Notes under the pieces: model-generated
The model's database searches: none
What the model was told of the DNA's origin: nothing
What the model saw: only the letters and a program-made list of their open reading frames with translations
Position numbers and translations under genes: made by a program
NCBI GenBank assembly: GCA_002926195.1
Contig: MZXQ01000059.1
Span: 1 to 20,337, forward strand
DNA: 20,337 nt
Reading direction: 5' to 3'
From: Candidatus Methanomarinus sp. HR1
GTDB taxonomy: Archaea > Halobacteriota > Methanosarcinia > Methanosarcinales > Methanocomedenaceae
Part shown: piece by piece, positions 14,462 through 20,337 of the stretch
Layout: the number at the start of each line of letters is the position of its first letter
Position numbering within the stretch: the first letter of the stretch is position 1

Positions 14462-14875
14462 TCACTTTAAGGGTACGAACTTACTGGACCTGGTTGCACC
14501 TACACCAGCTGAGCCATGTGAAACTCGCCTGCGGGTAAGAGAATATTCACCGAAATAAGACCCGAGCATTTCGGGAATCACTTCTACTCTTTCAAATTGC
14601 TTACCATTATATATTTCTAAAGTCAGACCTACCATATCAGGAAATATTATCATATTTCTCAAATGTGTTTTGATAGTACTATCACCATCTTTGACTTTTT
14701 GTAGTATCTTTTTATGCTCATCATCAAATCCACGGAATATGGTCCTGCGCTGTCTTGAAGGTAAGAGCTCTGCAAACTCCTCCATACTCATCGTCTTAAG
14801 CTGTTCAAGAGTCTTCCCTCTGTATGTGAATACACCTTTTCTCTTGGGTAGTTTAGTAGATGTCTTTTTTGCCAT
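14462..14875 (-). CDS. rps19: 30S ribosomal protein S19 (uS19)
   Basis: A 137-aa protein of the 30S head, near the A-site finger bridge. It starts MAKKTSTKLPKRKGVFTYRG and has the MSMEEFAELLPSRQRRTIFRGF archaeal/eukaryotic N-terminal part. The core has KTHLRNMIIFPDMVGLTLEIYNGK. It ends with EMLGSYFGEYSLTRRRVSHGSAGVGATRSSKFVPLK, typical of the archaeal/S15e form. The ATG has AGAGGTGA upstream, overlapping the rpl2 stop. Confidence 0.96.
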   Translation of the reverse strand: MAKKTSTKLPKRKGVFTYRGKTLEQLKTMSMEEFAELLPSRQRRTIFRGFDDEHKKILQKVKDGDSTIKTHLRNMIIFPDMVGLTLEIYNGKQFERVEVIPEMLGSYFGEYSLTRRRVSHGSAGVGATRSSKFVPLK

Positions 14876-14881
14876 GCTTTT

Positions 14882-15595
14882 TCACCTCTTTCCTGTTCTC
14901 CTTGCTGCTATTGACCCAACTTTCCTACCTGGCGGTGCATTTCGACTTACCGTCTTTGGCTTTCCGGGATGTTGCCACCCTCCGCCTCCGAATGGATGGT
15001 CAACAGCATTCATTGCTACACCTCTGACCCTGGGATACTTTGCTGCTCTCGTCTTAAGTTTATGATATTTTTTTCCTGCTTTCACATATGGTTTATCAGT
15101 TCTACCTGCACCGGCAACCACACCTATAGTAGCGCGGCAACGCGGGGATAGCCATTTCATCTGTCCACTTGGTAACTGAACAACTGTTTTTTTTGCATCA
15201 TGAGCTACTAAAACGGAATAAACACCGCTTGATCTTGTTAATTGACCGCCATCTCCAGGTTTATTTTCTATATTGCATATAAGTACACCTTCCGGGATCT
15301 CACGTAGCGGGAGAGTATTACCCCCTTCAATCGGCGCAGATATACCGCATGCTATCTTCTGCCCGACTGCAACACCTTCGGGTATCAATATGAGTCGCTC
15401 TTCTCCACTATCCAGCCTAACCCTACCAATAGGAGCTGACCTTGCAGGGTCGTGCACTATCTCAATAACTTCAGCGTAGATTGTATCCTTACTGTCTGTT
15501 GCTATATGCCTGAGTTTAGCTTTGTACTTATGAGAGGGTGCGCGGTAGGTGGGTGTCCCTTTACCGCGGTTCTGTGATATGATTCTCTTTCCCAT
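14882..15595 (-). CDS. rpl2: 50S ribosomal protein L2 (uL2)
   Basis: A 237-aa essential protein near the peptidyl-transferase centre. It has the N-terminal RGKGTPTYRAPSHKYKA, NKPGDGGQLTRSSGVYSVLV (about 111-130) and RGVAMNAVDHPFGGGG (191-206) with the conserved histidine H200. A basic tail (GRKVGSIAARRTGKR) follows. In bacterial L2 the matching histidine is linked to activity. AAGGTGA precedes the ATG by a few bases and rpl23 ends 14 bp upstream. Confidence 0.97.
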   Translation of the reverse strand: MGKRIISQNRGKGTPTYRAPSHKYKAKLRHIATDSKDTIYAEVIEIVHDPARSAPIGRVRLDSGEERLILIPEGVAVGQKIACGISAPIEGGNTLPLREIPEGVLICNIENKPGDGGQLTRSSGVYSVLVAHDAKKTVVQLPSGQMKWLSPRCRATIGVVAGAGRTDKPYVKAGKKYHKLKTRAAKYPRVRGVAMNAVDHPFGGGGWQHPGKPKTVSRNAPPGRKVGSIAARRTGKR

Positions 15596-15609
15596 CTTTT
15601 CACCTTCCT

Positions 15610-15861
15610 TTAGAATATTCCCAACTTTGATGCAAGTTCACTGGCAGTACCTTCACCTTCGAAAGTTACAATAGCCTTTTTCTTGCCTTTCATTGTGATC
15701 ATGGTATTAACCTTTATTACAGGGATATCATACAGTTCCTCTACCTCACGGATTATCTGGTCTTTAGTAGCATTAATATCTACAATGAACTGTAATTTGT
15801 TATTATCTTCTATAGTATAGGTGGCTTTTTCTGTAATGAACGGATGTCGTATTATAGACAT
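15610..15861 (-). CDS. rpl23: 50S ribosomal protein L23 (uL23)
   Basis: An 83-aa protein at the exit tunnel, the docking site for SRP and other nascent-chain factors. It starts MSIIRHPFITEKATYTIEDNN and has VDINATKDQIIREVEELYDI and VNTMITMKGKKKAIVTF, the L23 fold. It is of the short archaeal kind. The ATG overlaps the rpl4 stop (TAATG) with GAGGTGA just upstream. Confidence 0.96.
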   Translation of the reverse strand: MSIIRHPFITEKATYTIEDNNKLQFIVDINATKDQIIREVEELYDIPVIKVNTMITMKGKKKAIVTFEGEGTASELASKLGIF

Positions 15862-16619
15862 TAATTCACCTCTCCAAGTGTTTTTATAGCAGATTCGGTC
15901 CAGATAGCCAATCTACCTGCATGAGTACCGGGTGCCAGCAGTTCAACATTTAATCTTTTCACTGCTATTACATCCACGCCGGATAGGTTTCTGGCAGCAC
16001 GACCTATTCCATTATCCTGATTTACTATTATTAGAATACTCTTGGGTTTTTTATATTTTCGACCACGTCTCTTCCCGCCACCAGCTCTTATGTGTTTGCC
16101 ATTCTTGGATCTTATTATATCACTATACACTTTTACAGCCTCCATGAATCTAACAACTTCCTTTGTAGTCTTGAGGTCCTGGAACTCATCAACTGCTACA
16201 ACAGGCAAAGCTGTTTCAAATTTGTGTCCTCTATGACGTACAAGATCATCATCGATGGTGGTAGCAATAGCTGACTTTATTGCCTTTAATCTCTCTTTTT
16301 TATTTATTTTTTCAGAATAATCTTTCTCGACCTTAGGTGGATGAGCTTTCCTGCCGCCTCTGGCCTGAGATATCCTTGCTACGCGATTACCGGTCTTAAT
16401 TCTGGGTACACGAGCCATGCCACGACCCGGACCCCAATTATCAGCTGATGTTTTCATACCTGCATAGGGTGTCGGACCATAAACCTGAAGTCTATTAGCC
16501 TGGGCGGCCAGAACGGCTTTCTTAATAAGATCAGGTCTATAAGCCACATTAAATATATCCGGAAGTTCTATTTCACCCTTGGAAGTTCCTGTTAAATCTA
16601 TAATTTGCGCTTTGCTCAT
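15861..16619 (-). CDS. rpl4: 50S ribosomal protein L4 (uL4)
   Basis: A 252-aa protein of the archaeal L4 kind (L1e in eukaryotes). It lines the exit tunnel, with an extended loop (about 60-95) that includes WGPGRGMARVPRI and a basic RVARISQARGGRKAHPP segment. The globular domain has HKFETALPVVAVDEF and HIRAGGGKRRGRKYKKPKSILIIV. GGGGTGA lies before the ATG. It ends in GEVN overlapping rpl23. Confidence 0.96.
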   Translation of the reverse strand: MSKAQIIDLTGTSKGEIELPDIFNVAYRPDLIKKAVLAAQANRLQVYGPTPYAGMKTSADNWGPGRGMARVPRIKTGNRVARISQARGGRKAHPPKVEKDYSEKINKKERLKAIKSAIATTIDDDLVRHRGHKFETALPVVAVDEFQDLKTTKEVVRFMEAVKVYSDIIRSKNGKHIRAGGGKRRGRKYKKPKSILIIVNQDNGIGRAARNLSGVDVIAVKRLNVELLAPGTHAGRLAIWTESAIKTLGEVN

Positions 16620-16624
16620 TTATT

Positions 16625-17641
16625 TCACCCCTGCCTTGACTCCACGCTGATATTTAATATCTGGGGTGTCACTGTATTCTTTATCTTAGCTCTTATTGCG
16701 GGTCTTAATCTGATTAACCGTTTTTTAGGACCCGGCACACTACCTTTTACCAGTATATAATTGTTTTTTACTATTCCGTAATTAAGAAACCCACCGGCAG
16801 GAGTTATGTCATTGCCATCTTCACCAATCTTAAGAATTCTTTTATTATATTCTGTTCGCTGATGATAACCAGTCTGACCTAATTGGGGGACTCGCCAGTT
16901 AACTCTTGACGGGTTCCACGGCCCTAATGTACCTATCTGTCTAAGGGACCCCTGTCTACTGTGCTTGTGTTTCATGAGGTTAATATGCCATCGCTTTACA
17001 GGACCTTGCGTCCCTTTACCTTTAGTGATAGCAGATACATCGATCATATCACCGGGATTAAAAATATCAGATATATTAATCGACGTGCCAAAAACAGATT
17101 TTGCATATTCCAGTCTGGCTTTTATATCTCCTCCTATGACCCTATTCTCCATTAAGTCCGGTTTCTTTTTTGGTACCCCTGAAATTTCAGATGGAAGTGT
17201 ATAACATATCAGATTAATATTATTAACTTGTCCTTCTTCTACTAACGTCTCGATCTTACTAAGTGCATTTTTTGTATCTTTTCGCTTGGGTATGAATATT
17301 TTTTTAAATAATGTAGGGTCTAGTTCAGTAGACCATGCTTCACATAGTATTTTTGTGCCGTAAGTTTCCGGTTTACCGTATACCCTAATTGCCGCTATTT
17401 TTATAGCTGGTACTTCGAGTACTGTCACCGGGATAGATATCTCCATATTTTCCGTAAGACTTTTTGGAATGTCATCTATCATATTTACATGGGTCATACC
17501 TACTTTATATCCGGCAAATCCGCCTATTTTGGATTCTCCGTTACCTTCAGGCCATGATCGTATAACAGGAACCTGTCTTTTCGCTCTTTTTCTGGGGCTG
17601 AATGCCAGAGAACCTCGTCTTGGTCTGTGCAAATTTGGCAT
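16625..17641 (-). CDS. rpl3: 50S ribosomal protein L3 (uL3)
   Basis: A 338-aa protein of the archaeal/eukaryotic L3 type, one of the first to join the large subunit. It starts MPNLHRPRRGSLAFSPRKRAKRQ and has GGFAGYKVGMTHVNMIDD (about 40-57). The W-finger region is VTAITKGKGTQGPVKRWHI, then KHKHSRQGSLRQIGTLGPWNPSRVNW, and a basic end. AAAGGAGG lies six bases before the ATG. Only 41 bp separate it from the SPOUT gene. Confidence 0.97.
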   Translation of the reverse strand: MPNLHRPRRGSLAFSPRKRAKRQVPVIRSWPEGNGESKIGGFAGYKVGMTHVNMIDDIPKSLTENMEISIPVTVLEVPAIKIAAIRVYGKPETYGTKILCEAWSTELDPTLFKKIFIPKRKDTKNALSKIETLVEEGQVNNINLICYTLPSEISGVPKKKPDLMENRVIGGDIKARLEYAKSVFGTSINISDIFNPGDMIDVSAITKGKGTQGPVKRWHINLMKHKHSRQGSLRQIGTLGPWNPSRVNWRVPQLGQTGYHQRTEYNKRILKIGEDGNDITPAGGFLNYGIVKNNYILVKGSVPGPKKRLIRLRPAIRAKIKNTVTPQILNISVESRQG

Positions 17642-17682
17642 TATTTTCCTCCTTTATCTCTTGAATATTGTTGTTATTAAGC

Positions 17683-18573
17683 CTACCTGACCAGGTTCAG
17701 CACAGACAGTGTAGCCCATATGGCTTCTTCTGTTCTTACTGTAGCTGTACCCTGTTCGGGTATGATGTTCAGTGTCTCGCACTGGATATGTGAGAGTTGT
17801 GTTCCCTCATTTGCCAATATCGATTCCACACCTTGTTTGGGTGATCCGAATACAATAGCAGTTAATGATGATTGTCTGATCATACTACCGATGTTTGTTA
17901 GAACACTTGTATTTAATACCTGGCCCTGTCGTCCGGTTACTATGATCAGTGCACCTTGTTTTGAAAGCTCTTTGAGAGCTTCAGAAAGGCTATTTGCTAT
18001 TATAATTGAGTATCCCCAATATAGTGGAATCTCATCTTTTTCTACAAGTTTTACTTGTAATGGTCGTCTTAAAGAGATCCTGACATTAACGCGCTCTCCT
18101 ATTGATACTTCCTGCTGAAGTACTTTAAGAGGAACCGGGCTATCTATTCCGATATCGACCCATGCATATTTATCAGATCCTACTTTTTTCTCGCTAATTT
18201 TTTTTTTTGGTTGTGAAACCACTACTCCAACGCGGTATTCTCCTACGTTGATGTGTGATGACCTTGATTCTATCGGATGATGAGGTGTTCGTAGCGGCGG
18301 GAGTGTTCCTGCATATCGCAACTGTTCCTTTAGAGGAAACAGTCGTTTGCGCAAATATTGCGGTGTTTCCACATATGCAAGTAACAGATTGATGAACTTG
18401 GTGTCATCAAACTGAGAGTCACGATATATAATGATATTATTGACCCTGAATACCGCAGCTGCCCTAGCAATCTGGCCTACTTTATATGTTTTTATTCTTT
18501 GGTCTTTTGATTCTGATGTAAAAGACGAAGGAATAATTATTGTCGAACCATTATTGAAGGGTGATATTGTCAT
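17683..18573 (-). CDS. SPOUT-family RNA methyltransferase (C9orf114/COG2106 type)
   Basis: A 296-aa protein of the SPOUT family (COG2106, Methyltrn_RNA_3), which in archaea is commonly encoded just upstream of rpl3. It has an N-terminal SPOUT half with TYKVGQIARAAAVFRVNNIIIYRD (29-52), a central beta-rich insertion (about 105-180) and a C-terminal knot region. The latter has GALIIVTGRQG (207-217), TAIVFGSP (238-245) and NIIPEQGTATVRTEEAI (269-285), which form the trefoil-knot SAM site. It probably methylates rRNA; target base is not known from the sequence. The ATG at 18573 has no clear Shine-Dalgarno, so a short-leader transcript is likely. It begins the superoperon. Confidence 0.88.
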   Translation of the reverse strand: MTISPFNNGSTIIIPSSFTSESKDQRIKTYKVGQIARAAAVFRVNNIIIYRDSQFDDTKFINLLLAYVETPQYLRKRLFPLKEQLRYAGTLPPLRTPHHPIESRSSHINVGEYRVGVVVSQPKKKISEKKVGSDKYAWVDIGIDSPVPLKVLQQEVSIGERVNVRISLRRPLQVKLVEKDEIPLYWGYSIIIANSLSEALKELSKQGALIIVTGRQGQVLNTSVLTNIGSMIRQSSLTAIVFGSPKQGVESILANEGTQLSHIQCETLNIIPEQGTATVRTEEAIWATLSVLNLVR

Positions 18574-18599
18574 CGTATTTTTTAAACCTTATGATATAA

Positions 18600-18615
18600 G
18601 ATATAATATTTAAGT
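18600..18615 (-). promoter_or_regulatory. Candidate TATA box of the superoperon
   Basis: On the minus strand, about 27-42 bases upstream of the SPOUT start, the sequence reads CTTAAATATTATAT, close to an archaeal TATA box. A start about 25 bases downstream would give a leader of only a few bases, consistent with the absent ribosome site. It is the only AT-box in this gap that fits the spacing. Confidence 0.4.
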
Positions 18616-18670
18616 GTTTGGTTACTTAATAAGCCAGAATTATAATTACGGATTTCTATGAATTCTGGAG

Positions 18671-19129
18671 TTAACGAGGATTTTTTTCTAAAATTTCATT
18701 TAATACTTTAATCCCGGATCCAATTGTTTCTAATTGTTTTTTAACTCTGTTCAAATCTGTTTCACAATCAAGATCAGAACATAATTGAGTAATCTTATTG
18801 ATTATAGCATTACTAATAAACTCTTGTGTTTCAGGAGTTATCGAAGTTGAAAATGACCGGGAAGTTAAAGATTGATCAGATGGCCTATTAGGTGTAACAT
18901 TTTTTCTCTCAATTTCTTTCTTTATTTTTTTTTCTATTTTATTTTCATCTATATTTTCGTTTTTATTTTTACTTTTATTTAGGTGAGAATCACAGATTGG
19001 ACATATTACGTCACCATGATACCTAAATAGTGGTGCACCACATTTGCAATGTTGAGCTAACATGGTCCCTCCTTGCTCCAGTAATTTACTAATTTTTTCT
19101 ATTTTATTATCTTTTTCATTTTGAACCAA
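18671..19129 (-). CDS. Sjogren/scleroderma autoantigen p27-like zinc-ribbon protein
   Basis: About 152 aa from TTG 19129, which has GGTGAT (19134-19139) four bases upstream; an in-frame TTG at 19141 has no such site. The N-terminal region KISKLLEQGGTMLAQHCKCGAPLFR and a four-cysteine zinc ribbon (C28, C30, C43, C46, with VICPIC) match the p27 autoantigen family (PF06677). A lysine/glutamate/asparagine-rich linker and a helical end (about 100-152) follow. Function is unknown. It is divergent from the UPF0147 gene and next to the SPOUT gene. The start remains uncertain. Confidence 0.82.
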   Translation of the reverse strand: MVQNEKDNKIEKISKLLEQGGTMLAQHCKCGAPLFRYHGDVICPICDSHLNKSKNKNENIDENKIEKKIKKEIERKNVTPNRPSDQSLTSRSFSTSITPETQEFISNAIINKITQLCSDLDCETDLNRVKKQLETIGSGIKVLNEILEKNPR

Positions 19130-19170
19130 ATATATCACCAAGTTACTTTATTAAACAATAGAATATAAGT

Positions 19171-19178
19171 AATATAAA
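19171..19178 (-). promoter_or_regulatory. Candidate TATA box for the p27-like gene
   Basis: The minus strand reads GTGTTTATATTAC here, an archaeal TATA-like box about 42 bases upstream of the TTG start. Transcription would begin near 19147, leaving room for the GGTGAT site. Weak evidence from pattern and spacing. Confidence 0.35.
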
Positions 19179-19243
19179 CACTTAAACAAAACGCTAGTTT
19201 CCATATGATAATTAAATTTAACTTATTATTATTCATATGTATC

Positions 19244-19258
19244 TAATAAATAATATTA
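19244..19258 (+). promoter_or_regulatory. Candidate TATA box for UPF0147 gene
   Basis: The AT-only run TAATAAATAATATTA lies about 34-48 bases before ATG 19292, where an archaeal TATA box is expected for a transcript starting near 19275. All of this divergent intergenic region is AT-rich, so the call is weak. Confidence 0.25.
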
Positions 19259-19291
19259 ACAAAAAATATTAAGTTTTTGGTGATGATAAGT

Positions 19292-19561
19292 ATGTCGACA
19301 GAACCCGAAGAAATAATTACACAATGTATTGAAGTAGTAAGTCGTATTATTAACGATGACACAGTGCCCAGAAATATTAGAAGATCAGCAGATGAAATAA
19401 AAAAAATATTAATAAAAAAGCAGGATTCACCTTCTATCAGAGCAGCTCTTAGCATAAGAATATTAGACGATATCAGTACTGATCAAAATTTGCCATTACA
19501 TACAAGAACATTAATATGGAATTTAGCTGGACAGCTCGAAACAATCCCAGTAGATGATTGA
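19292..19561 (+). CDS. UPF0147 family protein
   Basis: An 89-aa helical protein, the only plus-strand gene found. ATG 19292 is chosen because GGTGAT (19279-19284) lies seven bases before it; in-frame TTG, GTG and ATG codons just upstream overlap that site. The pattern IINDDTVPRNIRRSADEI (about 19-36), SIRAALSIRILDDIS and PLHTRTLIWNLAGQLETIP near the end is that of UPF0147 (COG1698), conserved in archaea and of unknown function. It is divergent from the p27-like gene. Confidence 0.93.
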   Translation: MSTEPEEIITQCIEVVSRIINDDTVPRNIRRSADEIKKILIKKQDSPSIRAALSIRILDDISTDQNLPLHTRTLIWNLAGQLETIPVDD

Positions 19562-19604
19562 CCCATCCCCATGATTTCGTCTGGAAAATTAAAAATTAGC
19601 TAAT

Positions 19605-19623
19605 GATGTTTTTTTAAAACATC
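19605..19623 (+). terminator. Hairpin after UPF0147 gene
   Basis: A perfect 8-bp stem GATGTTTT/AAAACATC with a TTT loop lies 43 bp after the UPF0147 stop. On the plus strand it includes a run of seven T, an archaeal termination signal. Probable terminator. Confidence 0.45.
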
Positions 19624-19867
19624 TGGATATTTAAATGCATTTAGTATCTACTACAAATCTAATGTGAAACTAAAATCAAATTATTTTTGATGCTTATTGA
19701 TTATATCGTTTTTTCAGGCTATTTGATAAATAGTAGAATACTATTAATTAATAATTAAACACAAACAGAAAAAATTATGTAATAGTAAATTTATTGTAAT
19801 TTGTCTATACATAAATTGATCCGATGAGTAGAAATTTTATATAAATTCAAAATCAATTTCACAATAA

Positions 19868-20043
19868 TTAGAATCGCTAAATATTAATGTAGACGAAATT
19901 TCAGATAAACAAGTATCTCAAGCTATTTATGTCCTACTTAAGTTAATCGAAAGATTGTACTCAAAAAGCTGAAAACCAAAATCTACGAGATGAAATCAAT
20001 TTATTGAAAAAAGAAAAAAGTAAACCGAAATCTTTAATACAGT
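19868..20043 (+). pseudogene. Decayed N-terminus of a transposase-like protein
   Basis: One frame from 19868 reads ...LNINVDEISDKQVSQAIYVLLKLIERLYSKS then stops (TGA at 19970). Another frame continues ENQNLRDEINLLKKEKSKPKS and ends at 20043. Joined across a small frameshift, the two give a leucine-rich coiled coil with an 'ENQ.LRDEIN.LK' pattern. I know this from N-termini of archaeal DDE transposases (IS66-like or related). No catalytic domain follows. It is thus probably a relic of an insertion sequence. The family is from memory and moderate at best. Confidence 0.5.
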
Positions 20044-20046
20044 AAA

Positions 20047-20073
20047 AGGTTATTATAGTTTAACCTATTTTTT
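20047..20073 (+). terminator. Hairpin plus T-run after the relic
   Basis: AGGTTA (20047-20052) pairs with TAACCT (20061-20066) over an 8-base loop and is followed by ATTTTTTT. It looks like an intrinsic-style terminator directly after the transposase-like remnant. Alternatively it is a chance inverted repeat in AT-rich DNA. Confidence 0.35.
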
Positions 20074-20337
20074 TATAATTTTATTATTCATTGTAAAATT
20101 TCTATTTTTTAAATCTCTAAACGAAATTATACCCTTGGTCGGTTATATAAACATTCCAGATGAAATATAGGGGACTAATTTTTACCTATTAATAGTTATA
20201 AAAAATCCCTCTCGAGTTGAAATGAAGGGGTCTTAACCAGAATCTATAAAAAGGTATATTTCCATTAGAAAATCTGGGGTCTACCAAGATTTGGGGAATA
20301 ATAAAATAAATTCAATTTACAGGATCTCATATAATAC

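Larger units (their letters stand above)
19562..20337. other. AT-rich intergenic stretch without an intact gene
   Basis: No complete gene is seen on either strand in these 776 bp. It holds a hairpin after UPF0147, a decayed transposase-like fragment (about 19868-20043), a terminator-like hairpin with T-run (20047-20073) and a TATA-like palindrome (TTATATAA at 20143-20150). The rest is AT-rich sequence with stops in all frames. The right border may be next to a gene outside the window. Confidence 0.7.

Noticed and set aside
19243..19455. A 70-aa minus-strand hydrophobic open frame
   Set aside because: It is antisense to the conserved UPF0147 gene; its hydrophobicity is the mirror of AT-rich codons.
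20220..20300. Direct repeat GGGGTCT..ACCA.GAT
   Set aside because: Only short and imperfect similarity in AT-rich DNA; kept as a low-interest remark only.

Overview
The window is archaeal. It carries the euryarchaeal S10/spc ribosomal-protein superoperon, including proteins bacteria lack (S4e, L32e, L19e, the RNase P protein Rpp29), an archaeal SecY, an archaeal-type cytidylate kinase and Cbf5. Shine-Dalgarno sites are of the GGAGGTGA type. SecY, the long S3 and the zinc-type adenylate kinase read like Methanosarcinales or a relative such as an ANME-2-type archaeon. That lineage call rests on recalled family resemblance, not on a search. Intergenic DNA is AT-rich.

Layout, right to left in the direction of transcription, since all genes but one are on the minus strand. 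At 19562-20337 there is an AT-rich stretch with a decayed transposase-like N-terminus and no intact gene. UPF0147 (19292-19561, plus) is divergent from a zinc-ribbon p27-autoantigen-like gene (18671-19129, minus). The superoperon starts with a SPOUT RNA methyltransferase gene and runs rpl3, rpl4, rpl23, rpl2, rps19, rpl22, rps3, rpl29, rnp1, rps17, rpl14, rpl24, rps4e, rpl5, rps14, rps8, rpl6, rpl32e, rpl19e, rpl18, rps5, rpl30, rpl15. After an unusual repeat-filled gap come secY, adk, an EMC3/TMCO1-like gene (DUF106), cmk, cbf5 and tRNA-Ser(GGA). Further left are a cysteine-rich Fe-S-type protein gene, two strong hairpins and the start of a DUF5788-like gene cut by the window edge.

The superoperon couples ribosome assembly (20 ribosomal proteins between SPOUT and secY besides rnp1 and others listed), tRNA processing (Rpp29), membrane insertion (SecY plus the EMC3-like protein), nucleotide supply (Adk, Cmk) and RNA modification (SPOUT methyltransferase, Cbf5). 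Cistrons are tightly packed, many with overlapping stop and start codons. Several starts were moved to the Met or TTG served by the best Shine-Dalgarno site. rps14 (55 aa) is added from direct translation.

The most unusual features are: a 35-bp minisatellite with six perfect copies between rpl15 and secY; a 55-bp tandem duplication of the end of rpl15 beside it; a C-terminal extension of S3 with a duplicated HKH..D.WHP motif; a cbf5 stop codon that lies inside the downstream tRNA-Ser; and a double hairpin near the left end. I see no convincing defence, CRISPR or other new multi-gene system.
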